Positions 46,101-57,628 of a stretch of 64,000 bases of DNA are shown one piece after another. The stretch comes from Formicarius rufipectus (lineage: Eukaryota; Chordata; Aves; Passeriformes; Formicariidae): positions 277,772-341,771 of the forward strand of contig VXAU01000974.1 in assembly GCA_013399695.1 (NCBI GenBank). Direction: 5' to 3'. Every line of letters begins with the position of its first letter. Positions within the stretch are counted from its first letter, which is position 1. The position numbers and the translations under genes were made by a program. The notes under the pieces are model-generated. The model did no database searches and was not told where the DNA came from. It saw only the letters and a program-made list of their open reading frames with translations.

Positions 46101-49100
46101 ATAATGCCTTTTATGTTGGATTTAACTCTGATTTCGTAATTCATAGTATTACGTTTCTGCACTTGTTCTTTGAGATGAGTGTCTTTTAAAGCAGAGAATG
46201 TTTTTAGACCTATTATTTTGTCTATATGAGATGTGTGTAAGATTATGCCATTTATTTATCATATTAGTGCTTTATCCAGCACAGAGCTAACTTATGCTGG
46301 TACCTTTCTCTTAAGCACTGTGAGTATTTCCAGCTGGTGACATCAAATAGCCTCCATTTCCTCATGTGGAACATTAACCAGTTGTTTTACCCACTCCTCC
46401 TTTCTTTTTTATTTTTGCTGCTGGAAGGATGTGGGTTATGATTTATAGAGCATGTCCAATTGGCTGTGTTTGTCTGTGCTGGCCTGCTTCATGAACACTG
46501 AGGTCAGTGCTGTATTTGTAGGTAACCATCCAAGGAAAACACCTCACAGCAGGCAAAAATGCTAACTAAGTAAAACAAACTCACGAATGTGATCATCTGT
46601 TTAGCAGTTTTCAGCATTCTTTTCCATTGCACTAAACTTTCTGTCCAGTTCTATAAACTCAGGAGTGAACATGGCACCAAAATACCTCAGACATCTTGAA
46701 GTATATAGGAGACTTGATTTGTTGAAGAGTGTTTGAGTGGGGGAACAGGGAAAGCTACTTTTAAATTATGGGTTATCGATATGTACATTAGTCCTAAATG
46801 TCAAAGAAGAAAAGAAGAAAGTGTGGCGGAAATTTAAAGCTATGGGGTTTAAGTTTTAAAAGGCAAAACTGTAACTACAGAACAAAATCAGCTCCTGTTG
46901 TCCCATCGTTAACTGCATGATGGGCCCCTCTGCCTAACTCTGATGTGGTACCCAATGAGAAATTCTGCGGATTTTAAGGGAGTTTTGATCTCATTTACTG
47001 AGCTGGGAGCTGACTTCAGTGTCAGATTTTCTGTAATTGTAAGGCCAAAAGTGTCTTTCATCGTGATTGAGTACATCAGTGAGTGCAGGAATTCCCAGTT
47101 CTGCACGAGGGTAAAGTGTGTTGGCTATTTCTCCACAGTGAGCATGCAGAGATGAGCACACAGAGGCTGCAGTGCCAGGGAGCCCCGGGGCAGGAGGGGA
47201 AGAACCCAAGTCATGGTCATTCCTTGGTGGAGCAGGCTGGCCACAGGCAGAGTTGCAGGCTGTTTTCTAATGAGTGGTTTCCTTGAAGAGGTATAAAAAA
47301 AGGCACATAGGAAGATAATTATGTGGAAGCATGTGAGAGTTTCATGGCATCCGATCTGCTGCTGATTTCCCACAGCTTGGAGTTACTGGGCCGTGTGGTA
47401 GAAAGCCCAACAAAAATGACAGGTAAACTGCAGCAGACACATACCCCTCTGAATATCAGATGGCATATGCTGTGCTCTTTACAAATTGCCTCCCCCAGCC
47501 CAGCCAGGCTCTCAGCCCCTCTTTGAGGTGCACAGTCACACTGTGCCCATCTGGCAGAGTCTGGCTGCACCTGGCAAGTCACTGCTGCAGTGGCTGTGCC
47601 GGGTCTGCCTTTGCCATAATTAGTTTGTATCTGATTTCAGCTCATATGGAAGGGTAGAGGGATAACAAATTACTTGCAAGTGGTTTGTAGATTCTGTGAA
47701 AGCTTTTTTCTTGTCCAGCTTTGCTACACAGCTGAAGATCTACCCCTTCAAAAGTAGAGCTTTTTTTTTTTAATCTTTTCTTGGTAAAAATCTACAACAG
47801 TGTATATTCCTCTATCATCTCCAAGCCCAGCTCTGATTTTATACTCTCTTTCCTCAGCACACTTGCTTGTGAGACAGGAAAGGCAAGCATCTTTTTTTCA
47901 GTTATATATAAGTTCTACTGCTTTTGTACAGTAAAAAGTTTTGACAGATTAATTCATACCGGAGAGACTTTGTCCAATCGCCTCTAATTCATCAGTCCTC
48001 GGTTGTAATAGTGGAATTGTTAAAACCCTTACACAAGGCAAACTCCCTCTTAATGTGGGCACAAAACCACTTCAGATAATTCAGAGTAACTTGATCTGAT
48101 TTGTTAATATAATGCTTGTTTTTTACAGACATTTCGGGAAAACTACTCTGCTAGGTCCCTCTCTGCAGCTACGTCAACATTATTTATGTCTCAGCTATCA
48201 CAGAAGTACACTAGTCTGGCATGAGCCAAAAGAATGAGCTTTGGTTTTAAAGTGTACTGTGAACTTCCATAATAATAGGTGCAGAAGCAGGAACTTGGTA
48301 GCTCTTGTCAGAGTCCCAACATTTCTCTGCGTTATCTAATAGTTTCACAACAAGAAGTCTTACTGCTCCAAAATGTGTCTGTGTCCCAAAATCAGAAGGC
48401 TACATCCTGCTTTCAAGATTTTCATGTTATTTGTTCCTAGGTACATGGTGTACATCTGCTAATGAACATCTGGTTTTATAGAAGTGCTTCCGTAATCCCA
48501 TCAATTCTTTTTAAACTTCATTAATTTTGGCCATAGAACTGTAGGTGCTATTGTGTTCCACCAGCCAAGTCTGTTACTACTAGATAAGAAAGACATGGAT
48601 CAAATTTGCATTTTCACATGTGCAAATGAGAAGTCCCTGGCTTCCCCCCCCCTCCTTCTTTCTAATGCTTGTCCTTGCTTTTTCAATTTTTTTTTTCCTT
48701 TGGTCTGAAATACTTGCCAGGTGGTTTAAAAGTTTGCTTTTTTCTGTAAACACCATGAAATATAACATAATGCACTGCTTCATTTTTAATGATATATTGG
48801 TTTCTATATTTTTATAAAAACAGTTATGAGGCCAGAAAAAGCATCTACATGCTTTTCTCCAGATTTATTGCAAATATTATAATTTTTCTACTTCAGTGGG
48901 CCACTATCTCTATGCTGAGCAGTAGAAGTGGCTATATGACAAAACCTCTCCTTTTGCACACATGCATGTACATATGAAACTGAAAACCTGCTTTTCATTA
49001 GCATAGCCAGCACAATGGAGGCAAGAGTGAAAGCAAGGAGAGAATTTGAGATTTATGGTGTCAAACATCTCATGTGAATGAATTAATGCAACTAGCTGCA

Positions 49101-51097
49101 GATAGAAGATAAGCCTAGCACTGAAAAGAAGAGCTGCTGTTCCATATTGTGTATACATGCACTTACATTGAATTATTTTTTGGGTAGTTTCTTATTTCAG
49201 TCTAATTTACTACTTACAACCGGAATCCCAAAACATATTGAATCATTCATACTGGATGCAGATGTGCACGCACCAAGAACACATGTGGAAAGGTAAAACT
49301 TCTGTTGTAGCTGAGGGCAGCTTTGTCAGCATAATGGCTGCAGAGGTAAGGGCTCCAGGCTAATGCACAACACATACAGAAAGCCCTGCACACACCCTCC
49401 TCTGTTGGCAAAAACTATGTAATTTTTCTTCATACCAAGAAAATATATTTTTAACCTTATTTTCCTTCTTCATTTTAATTTCAGATGTCAACTAATAGCA
49501 GCACAACATATTTAGCAGGAAGAAAATTTTTAGTATAAAAAAAAGGAATATCATTAACTTTTTTTTTTTTTTTTCCCACATTCAGCTACAGAGTAATTTA
49601 GAAAATCTCTGGTTTCTTGCTGAGAAATTGAACCAAGACACAGTTCAGTTATCTGAGTACAGCATCGGGAGTCACTAGTTCTTGAGGATTTTTTTTTCTT
49701 TTGCTGACTCCCTGGATCTGTGATCAGGTTGTTTCTCCTCTGTGTTCATAAATGTTTTTTATAATGCAGTAGATTGTATCCACATGTTCTGAACATCCAT
49801 GCATTATAGGTATTTAGGAATAAAACCTAGGGTGCATGCAAATGGATCCAAGCTGATGAAATTCAGTGCTATTTATTTGAGACTGAGTAGCATATTTATC
49901 GTATTTGTTTTTCACAATATTGGCAAATCAAATTTTAAGGTATATATTGTTAAATATTATTCCTAGATGAGGCTTGCAGGTCAGCCCATGTCCATTTCTA
50001 GTGAGCAAAATTAATCCCTTGTGTAAATACTATAGTTTTATTAGTTATACCAGAAGTTAATGTAGTTTAGTAGTTTTCAATGAATAAAAATTATTATGTG
50101 CACATCAAAACTGAATAAAGATGCTGAAAAGGGGGAGAATTGTCCAATTTTCCCCCCAGAAGTCAGTGTTGCTAAGCTGAACTATTGAGGGTTCAATAGC
50201 TACAATAAAAATTGTCTGCTGGACTCTGCAAGTTTTGCTGTTACAGTACTCTCCTGCTGAGGGTCCTTAACCTTGTGGCTTTCAGTCCTTAGCAGCCAAG
50301 CTCTCACAGTGGAGCATGAAGCAAGAACTAGTCTGTGTGGTGAACAAGTATGGGTTTGGCATACTAATAGAACTGTGTAACATTTTTAGAAAACAGCAAA
50401 TTCAGCCAAAAATTGATTGTCCCTTAGGAAGCTGAGTCAAGCTCCCAGCATGGCTCCAGCTGGCGGAAGCTCGTCCAGTTGCATCGCAGAACTGGAATTG
50501 TCAGCTCATGGAGAAGGTGCAAGCTCGGGTCATCTCCTTCCCTGACTGTGGTTTGGAGCATCTTCTAAACCACAGCATGCTATAGCAATAATTTTTCTCC
50601 CCTAGAACTTTTCTACTCCTTATAAAACAATGAAAGGATCTCAGAGACAAAAATACTTTGAAAAAAAGTACTAACCCTCAGAGGTGAAAGTCTGTCACCT
50701 CCACGTGGGCTGCTTGGGGTGGTAGTTCACACATTTGTGAGCTTATGTTAAATGTAGCAGCATCAGGGAGGGAGACTGGGAATGTCCTGTTCCTACACAG
50801 CTCATACTAGCCCAGGGAATAGGGCACAGCCTCAGCAGTGGCACACAGATATTTGAATTTGTGTAGGAGTCAATGGAGAAATTTAGCTTGAGTGTTTTGC
50901 ATCCTGAAGTTAACACAAGGAAGCACTCTCTGCTTTTTGCTCTCTGTTTTCTGTTTAGTTTAATGATTTTAGATTATTTATGTTGCTTTTCTGAAACAAA
51001 CTTGATCCTTACTGCTTTTGGTAGTCTGGAACATTTCTCTTGAATGCAATTTTAGGAGGATGGGGGAGTTAAGAAAACAACAGTTGGTTTGATCTGA
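43186..51097. other. Unique AT-rich sequence, no gene seen
   Basis: About 8 kb without a recognisable gene or transposon. T-runs lie at 45785-45798 and 49559-49574. A short perfect inverted repeat lies at 50546-50575. A 35-nt stretch at 49311-49345 is bounded by AG and GTAAGG but is too weak to call. Confidence 0.5.
50546..50575. other. Perfect 9-bp inverted repeat
   Basis: CTGTGGTTT and AAACCACAG are separated by 12 bases. CTGTGGTTT and AACCACAG also contain RUNX-type core sites (TGTGGT/ACCACA) in opposite orientation. Function unknown. Confidence 0.5.
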
Positions 51098-51100
51098 TTT

Positions 51101-51136
<36 letters not shown>
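51098..51136. repeat. T-rich run
   Basis: About 39 bases, T interrupted by a single C at two places. Confidence 0.9.
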
Positions 51137-51640
51137 CCCCTTTCAAAAACCATAGTGAAAAATCAATTATTTACGCTGCACAGAAGGTTCATAACCCTGA
51201 CACAGATACAGGGCTGGAGCAGAACTAGTGCAAAATATGGTGCAGTCCTGCATTAGTTTATGTTATTTAGCAGGCATCTCCTGAATCTATGATATAGAAA
51301 TTTGATCTTTATAGACAAAATAGGCTAACCAGGTTCTCTATTTTTTCCCCCAATTGATACTTGAATGAAAAACACTTATAAGTTTATTACATCTTTACTG
51401 CTATTACACTGCCTATGTACCAGGCTCATGTTAATGTAGCTTTCTTTACGTTATCTGATCAACTTCTTAGTAAGTAGTAGGGAACTAGAACCACAAGCAT
51501 GGCAATCAGACCAGCAATAACAGATCACTATGAATGTGGTAAAAAAGGGGATATTGTTTTTCTGGTAATCTTTATATACTTCTGTTATGGTTCAAGTACA
51601 TAACTATGAAAGAAAGATATTCAGAAGATTTGCAGTAAAG

Positions 51641-51679
51641 AGAATCACAGAATCACAAAATATTCTGAGTTGGAAGGGA
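51641..51679 (-). mobile_element. CR1 LINE 3'-terminal stub
   Basis: AGAATCACAGAATCACAAAA followed by TATTCTGAGTTGGAAGGGA is the reverse complement of a CR1 3' end (TTCCAACTCAGAATATT...GATTCT). Only about 40 bp match, an extreme 5' truncation. Confidence 0.7.
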
Positions 51680-53884
51680 AGAGAGAAAGGAAATGAAATG
51701 CCAAGCAGAAATTCACCAAGATGTGATTTTGTGAAGTGTCAAAATACACACATTTTGTTAGACAAAGGAGTAAGTTAAATGAAAGCTAACCACTTTCTAG
51801 ATATGGTTACATGGAACACATTTTGATAAGGAAAGAAAAAATCTGTTTTATTTATACCAAACTAAACATCTGAAAGATGGGGTCATCTTGAAACATTTCC
51901 ATTTGTTCTTTTTAAGGAAGATATATCATTTGTTGTTCACCAGAGTATTCCATTTTGATCTGATTGTCTGAATCAATATTAGAATCTGATGATGGAGTTC
52001 AATAATCTCACATTTATTTTATTTAAAAGGTCTTTTTATTTATAAATTATGTTGAGAATTACTCTTTGCCCTTGGACATGGCAAGAATCAAATAGCAGAA
52101 TGCATTGTCTGTAACCAAATGTTTAAACCTTGTCTATCTGCAAGTTTTCCCCCACATATCATCATAGCTGCACCTCAACATTATATTCCAGGCATCTCCT
52201 AGATGCTCTCTGGTCTTCCTCAACTTTTCCTGTTCAGTCTGCTACACGTACACATAGGCAGACTCAACTCAATCTCACTGATTGTCTGTTCAGTGTTGGA
52301 CCACTTGGCATAGCATACCCTGCTTCTTACAACATGTATTTTTTGAAAACAGTTTTCCATTATATCATCTGTCACTAAACAAAGCAACAGGTAATTCTTC
52401 CGCGATGTGGCCCCTGCACAAGTGGTTACAGCCCAGACCCAACTGTAACATGAATAATCTTGCACCATATAATCAAGGAAATATTACCTTTCTTTATACT
52501 GTAGGGTTGGAGACCCCTAACGGCTCCTAAACCTAAACATCAATTAAATAAGTCCTTTCAAGTTAGTATTATTGCTATGTAGTTAATGAGGCTTGTTGCA
52601 CATCTTTGAAGATTTCTAACATGTCAAAGTATAAGCAAAGTCAAAGAAATATAACTCAATTTTTTTTTAATTTAAATTTTTCCAGAGGTCTTCCAGGCCT
52701 TCTACTTCTTTCTACAGATCATACTAGGCACTAAAGTAGACGTTTCAAAGAATTGACTTCACTCAACACCTGAAACTGATGTGTAAGCCAGCAGCATGTT
52801 TCAGGTATCCTGACTAAATATGTGATTTCAGAGTCATATTTAACCTTGAATGATAGGCTCACTGTAGAGTAGTATTGAAAATTATCTCTAATGTTTAAAA
52901 TATGATCTTTCAACATTATTTGGTTATTCCAAACACAGATTCCCACTTTGAAAAAATGAAGCCCTAGCATTTTAACTTGATGCTTTTAGTTTTGCGATAG
53001 CTGTAACTGCAAATTACAAAAGGATATTTGGCTTTCAGATCTGTCTTAGATTTTATTAACACAATGTTGCAGATAATGAGCTCTGCCAGATTAGTACTAG
53101 CTCCCTATGTTTGGCTGCTGAAGTACAAGAAATATCTCTCATGATTTGCATCCAAATAGTCAAATAATTACCATATTTAGATATGAGAAATAAAATTAAT
53201 GTGGAAGTAAGACAGAATGGTGGGAGAGATCAGCCTCGTGTTTCCTAATGATGTAGGGTATTTTCATTTTTCCCAATATGAATATATTTGTCATGGCTAA
53301 GAGACAGAAGAATAGTAGGGGTTTAAAGAATGTAAAAAGAGAACAGAGTAGAAAATTGGGAAGCCAAAATGGCCCTGATGGCTGCTTTGCTCAGACAACA
53401 ATTGTCCTCTGGGTGCTAGGCCAAAAGGACTGGATAGACTATTGTTCCTCCTCTCATTAACAACACGACACAAAGCAAGTGCTCTTGACTGCATTTCTCA
53501 TATAGCTTTGAGCTGATCTTAAAGTCAGGGCCCTGAAGTTCACACAGACATCCCTGGCAGGCACTGAGGTGTGGATGAAGATGTGGATGTGGATGAACTC
53601 TCCATGTAGACCGTTGCAGTTGCATGAGGCCACATGTACTGGAATAAAGATATCATGGACAGTGTACCTGTATTTTCTTAATACCATTTTCTGCTGTCAG
53701 GAGGACAGCTTGGGTCACCTCTAAAGACATGTATGTTATGCCTGAGAACCAATGCCTGAGTAAGTCACAATGTTATCTTTTCTCATCCTAAAACTAGCAA
53801 CCCAATGCTGAGGACAATCTGAGCTCATCAGCAGTGATGTGTAGTATACTTCAAGACAGAGTAGGTCTAAGATGAATGGAGACA
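51680..53884. other. Unique sequence, no gene seen
   Basis: AT-rich, with no recognisable element between two minus-strand CR1 fragments. Confidence 0.5.
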
Positions 53885-54490
53885 GATTCACAGAATCAGA
53901 GGCTATCCTAAGCTGGAAGGAACTGAAAAAGGTCATCATGTCTGGCTCCTGGCACTGCCCAGAACAACTTCAAGGGTCACCCCATGTGCCTGACAGCATT
54001 GTCCAGAAGCTTCTTGAACTCTGGAAGGCTTGCTTCTGTGACCACTTCCCTGAGGAGCCTGGCCACCTACTGTATGAAGAACCTAAACCTTCCCTGACAT
54101 GTACTATTTCTTAGAGTCCTGTCACTGGTCACCCGAGAGAAATCAGTGCCTGCCACTTTGCTTTTCTCTCCTCCAGGCTGAAAAAGTCAAGTGACCTCAG
54201 CCACTCCTGTAGTTCCCCATCTATACCATTCTCTATCTTCACAGCCCTCCATAGGATGTTCTTTAACAGCTTTATAACCTTATATTGTGGCACCCAAAAC
54301 TGCACACAACATTCAAGGTGAGGTTGCCCCAGTGCACAGACAATCCCCTGTCTTGTCTGGCTGGCAATGGTTTGCCTGATGCTCCCGAGGACAGGGTTGG
54401 CCCTTCTGGCTGCCAGGGCACTGCTGACTCATATTCAACTTGCTGTTGATCAGAAACACCAGACCCCTTTCCATGGAGCTGCAGATGACC
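53885..54490 (-). mobile_element. CR1 LINE, 5'-truncated, minus strand
   Basis: Read on minus, this is the last about 600 bp of a CR1 element. On plus it begins with the octamer end (ATTCACAGAATCAG), then AGCTGGAAGG, then CCTGACAGCATTGTCCAGAA, TTCTTGAACTCTGGAAGGCT, GACCACTTCCCTGAGGAGCC, and the CCAAAACTGCACACAACATT segment typical of CR1 near the end of the reverse-transcriptase frame. Internal deletions are evident: the stretch that should carry the conserved TTCACCCAGAGGG segment is shortened. It has no intact frame. Confidence 0.9.
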
Positions 54491-56959
54491 TGTGGAAATC
54501 CATTTTTATCCTCAGAGGTTGCTGGTGATGGTACAAGCTGGTACTAGTAATGCCAGGCATTGCTGCCTGTCCTTTTCCAGACTACTAATTTCACAGCTTG
54601 GCAAAATGCTTCAGTAATACCAAGGTGGGTGCCAAAGGACACTGTCATGGCAGGTCACAGGATAGGTAAGGGCTACAGGAGGAGTTTTGCCATGTGCCTG
54701 CAAGGAACATGCAGGTTGCCTGTTATTGCTACAGGACCCTTATTCAATAAACACTTGAAATGATCAGGGTAGTCTTTGGGAGAAGCCAAATGGATCAATG
54801 TGGAAGTGGCTTTTGTGCTATCAGCAGTAAAATTCCATTGACGCTTATTTTTTCTAAGAATGCTTGAAAGCTGTTCATTTTTAACAGGGCTGACTGATTT
54901 GACATCCCTGCCAATACTAAGCTACCTTTGAATCCAGCAGCTGGGTGTTTTGTTTTTTTTTCCTAGCTCCCCTCAAGAGCTCCATCTGGTCAAGATTCTT
55001 AATCATCAGTTGAAATAAACAAACTGTTTCATAAGCATTGACTGGGACCTCATTTTCTCTTCTTCCATGAGATTTGTGGTTAGAGATGCCCGTGCTTTCC
55101 TTTGTGTGAGTGTTTTCTCTGACAGTATCAGTCTTTAAATCCACTATTTCAAGTAGACAGTTTCAGTGTAAGGAGCAGAGCTTATATCTTCACCAGAAGA
55201 TCTCAGATCTTTTTGCGTTTGGCCTTAACTTGGAAAGCAAAAGTTTAACACATCTCAGATAAGGGGTAAAACTGAATGGAGATTTCCTACATTTGAGACT
55301 GTGCTCTCTACTGCATGTGATGATGGGTCCCTCTCTGAAAGAAAAAGTGAGTCCCACACTTCATTTGAAAGAAATGATCAATTGCACTAAAAGTGGAATA
55401 AATCCTGAGAATACATATATTGTATTTTCTGCTTAAAAACTGAGAGGATAAGGCAAATTTTATGTTGTATTTTAGGCTTAATTTTTGGTTGTACTAATCT
55501 TGATTTGAGTTGTCGGCCTTATCTGAGGCTTTGCCTAGAAATCAAGGCTTTCACCTAGTGCTGTAGATGCTGCCATTGGTGTTGTTATTATCAGTGGAGT
55601 GCCATGGCTCCTTAGATTCTTTTTGATCTGAATTAGTCTGAGTCTCATATTCATGAAACTTGAATTTACTGATTGATACAGCAATTTCCATTCAGTCATT
55701 CACAGTAAGGTATTTTGTGTCTCCTGATATTTCATTCAACTGAGAACAGAAAATAACTGTTACTGCAATGAGGTAATAGAAGTAATAACAATTAATATAT
55801 ATGAACTTTAATGGCAATGATAGGTTGGATGGTAAATTAATGGTCTGTGTTGAGCAAGAAATGGAGCCCCTAAAACAGATTTAAAGAGAGCCTGTGCTAA
55901 GGCTGCCCTGAATAAGACACTTTTCAGAAATCATCTGTGCAACCTGACTTGATGGGCCATCAACAGAGGCCTTGTGAAAATCTGGCTGCTGTGGTCATGC
56001 ACTAAACTGATTGTATTATACTGTCCACAGCCATAAATGAGTACAACATAAGTGCACTTACATGTCTATATCTTGATTGTAAAATAATATTACCAATTTC
56101 ATTACTTTATTCTAAGTCTTGTGTTGTTTGGAAGTAGGGCTCCCACTTGAGGTCTACATAAGACTGCACATTTGTGAAATTTATTAAAAAAAAAAAAAAA
56201 AGTTATATTATCAAAGCCAAAAAGAAAAACTGAAACAACCATGCCCTGGGTGATCAAATTATATAAAGTGATACACCCTGAAAGAGAAAAAAAATTGAAA
56301 AATGCAGTATCACAAAGTTTGGACACACATTTAATAATTTTTGAATGCTTGAAATTGCAACATTGATACTTCATGTTATCAGCAAAAAACTGTTGGGTGT
56401 GTTCATAGTTTAATATTTTAATTTTTTATTTGTTCTTAAAATAAATATATACAGAGTTTGAACCTCATATTCTATTTCATGTAAGAGATCTCCACAAAGA
56501 GCTACTTTACATCTTTCCATATAAAATGAGGTTTGTGACAGTTGTCTCGATGGAAAAGGAATTGATGTGCAATGATTTGGCACATTCAACGTTTATTTAA
56601 CCCTATTGGTTTTAAGCTCACTTACTGTTGCAGAGTCCTTCTAGTTTGACATATTTCCCTTTGTAACTGAAAACCAGATCTTTTCCACACGTATTTATAC
56701 CCATCTCACAGTTGTGATTTGAGAAAAAACAATTTAATGTTTAGAGAATTATTAAAATAATTGCTTAAGAAATTATCCGGTAATGATTTTTAAATGGGCT
56801 TGTTTGCAAGTAGCCTTATGCATCTAGTACAACAGGATCCATTATCATGATGAAACATAAAGAGGCATGGGTTTGGAGTCATGTTTTTTGACAAAGTAGG
56901 CACAGTTGCTGCTGGTTTCTCCAGTGCTTGGAAGCAGGCAAGCCTGCTTTACACATGGC
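54491..56959. other. Unique sequence, no gene seen
   Basis: AT-rich, with an A-run at 56186-56201. No gene or transposon recognised. Confidence 0.5.
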
Positions 56960-57182
56960 TTCTCAACTCCCAGTCAAACCTGAAATTGTGCAGGGGCAGC
57001 TGCTCAAGCTGGATCCCTACAAATCTGTGGGGCCTAAGGGGCTTCATCCCAGAATCCTCAAAGATCTGGCTGATGTCATCACAAAACCACTGTCAATGAT
57101 ACTTGAGCAATCTTGGGAATCCAGAGAGGTCCCAGTTGAATGGAAGCCAACAAACATCTTGGTTTTCAAATGGGAAAGAAGG

Positions 57183-57194
57183 ACCCTGGAAACT
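57183..57194. repeat. Target-site duplication of nested retroposon, left
   Basis: ACCCTGGAAACT, part of the host CR1, identical to 57617-57628. Confidence 0.9.
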
Positions 57195-57432
57195 TGTTGT
57201 TGGTTGGACTTCACGAACGAAGATCTTGGGATAAGCCTGCGCAATGGATTTTTTAAGTGAGGCACAGGGTGCGCAGAACTGGCCCCACTCCCTTTACTCC
57301 TGAGGTTCATCTTGCCACGGCCGAGCAGCTCGGACGGCGACAGCGAGTTCCTCCAGGATTCGAACCGGCGTCCTCAGAGGAGGAGCCGGCTCCACAGGCG
57401 GGGGCCTACGCCACTCGGCCAACGCCCGCCGC
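57195..57432 (-). mobile_element. tRNA-derived SINE, complete copy 2
   Basis: Also 238 bp, starting GCGGCGGGCGTTGG and ending in the CAACAACAA tail on the minus strand. A box at 57410-57421 and B box at 57356-57366 (complements) are both intact. By eye it differs from copy 1 at about 20 positions and four single-base indels, nearly all in the body and tail. The first 67 bp from the A-box region through the B box are identical. Confidence 0.92.
57356..57421 (-). promoter_or_regulatory. Internal RNA polymerase III promoter of SINE copy 2
   Basis: B box complement GGATTCGAACC at 57356-57366 and A box complement GCCACTCGGCCA at 57410-57421, both perfect to the tRNA consensus and at the same spacing as in copy 1. 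Confidence 0.85.
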
Positions 57433-57616
57433 CTCTCAAGTGTAACATACAAACAGAAAAGCAATAATGTCAGGCTGTTGAGAAATCCTGGGAGCCCACG
57501 TGGGTCAGAGCACCAGGGGAAGACCTCGCCTTGTCCTCTCTGCCACCGAATGACACAAACGCGGCACTGCAGCCACACCTGTAACACGAGCTGGGGCAGG
57601 CCCCAAAAGGTGGCAA
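57433..57616 (-). other. 184-bp sequence of unknown origin upstream of SINE copy 2
   Basis: Balanced to GC-rich with several CpGs, and unlike the AT-rich surroundings. It lies inside the target duplication, so it arrived with the SINE. The junction with the tRNA head reads TTACACTTGAGAG then GCGGCGGG. A 97-codon minus frame crosses the junction but shows no protein-like features. It may be the 5' flank of the source SINE or part of a cellular RNA. Confidence 0.75.
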
Positions 57617-57628
57617 ACCCTGGAAACT
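57617..57628. repeat. Target-site duplication of nested retroposon, right
   Basis: ACCCTGGAAACT, where the CR1 reading resumes (CTACAAGCCTGTCAGTCTCA follows). Confidence 0.9.

Larger units (their letters stand above)
57195..57616 (-). mobile_element. 422-bp nested retroposon: SINE copy 2 plus 184-bp 5' extension
   Basis: The CR1 reading is broken after a 12-bp motif ACCCTGGAAACT (57183-57194) and resumes with the same 12 bp at 57617-57628. Everything between is therefore one insertion with a perfect target duplication. On minus it begins TTGCCACCTTTTGGGGCCTG, runs 184 bp, then enters the 238-bp SINE at 57432 and ends CCAACCAACAACAA at 57195. The extension does not match CR1 or the SINE. It is likely flanking or host RNA sequence that was reverse transcribed together with the SINE. 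Confidence 0.88.

Noticed and set aside
49311..49345. 35-nt segment between TTGTAG and GTAAGG.
   Set aside because: Weak acceptor and very short. Not distinguishable from chance.
57294..57587. 97-codon minus frame crossing the junction of the 184-bp extension and the SINE head.
   Set aside because: It runs through a tRNA-like sequence that is not protein-coding. The frame is open because of GC-rich composition.
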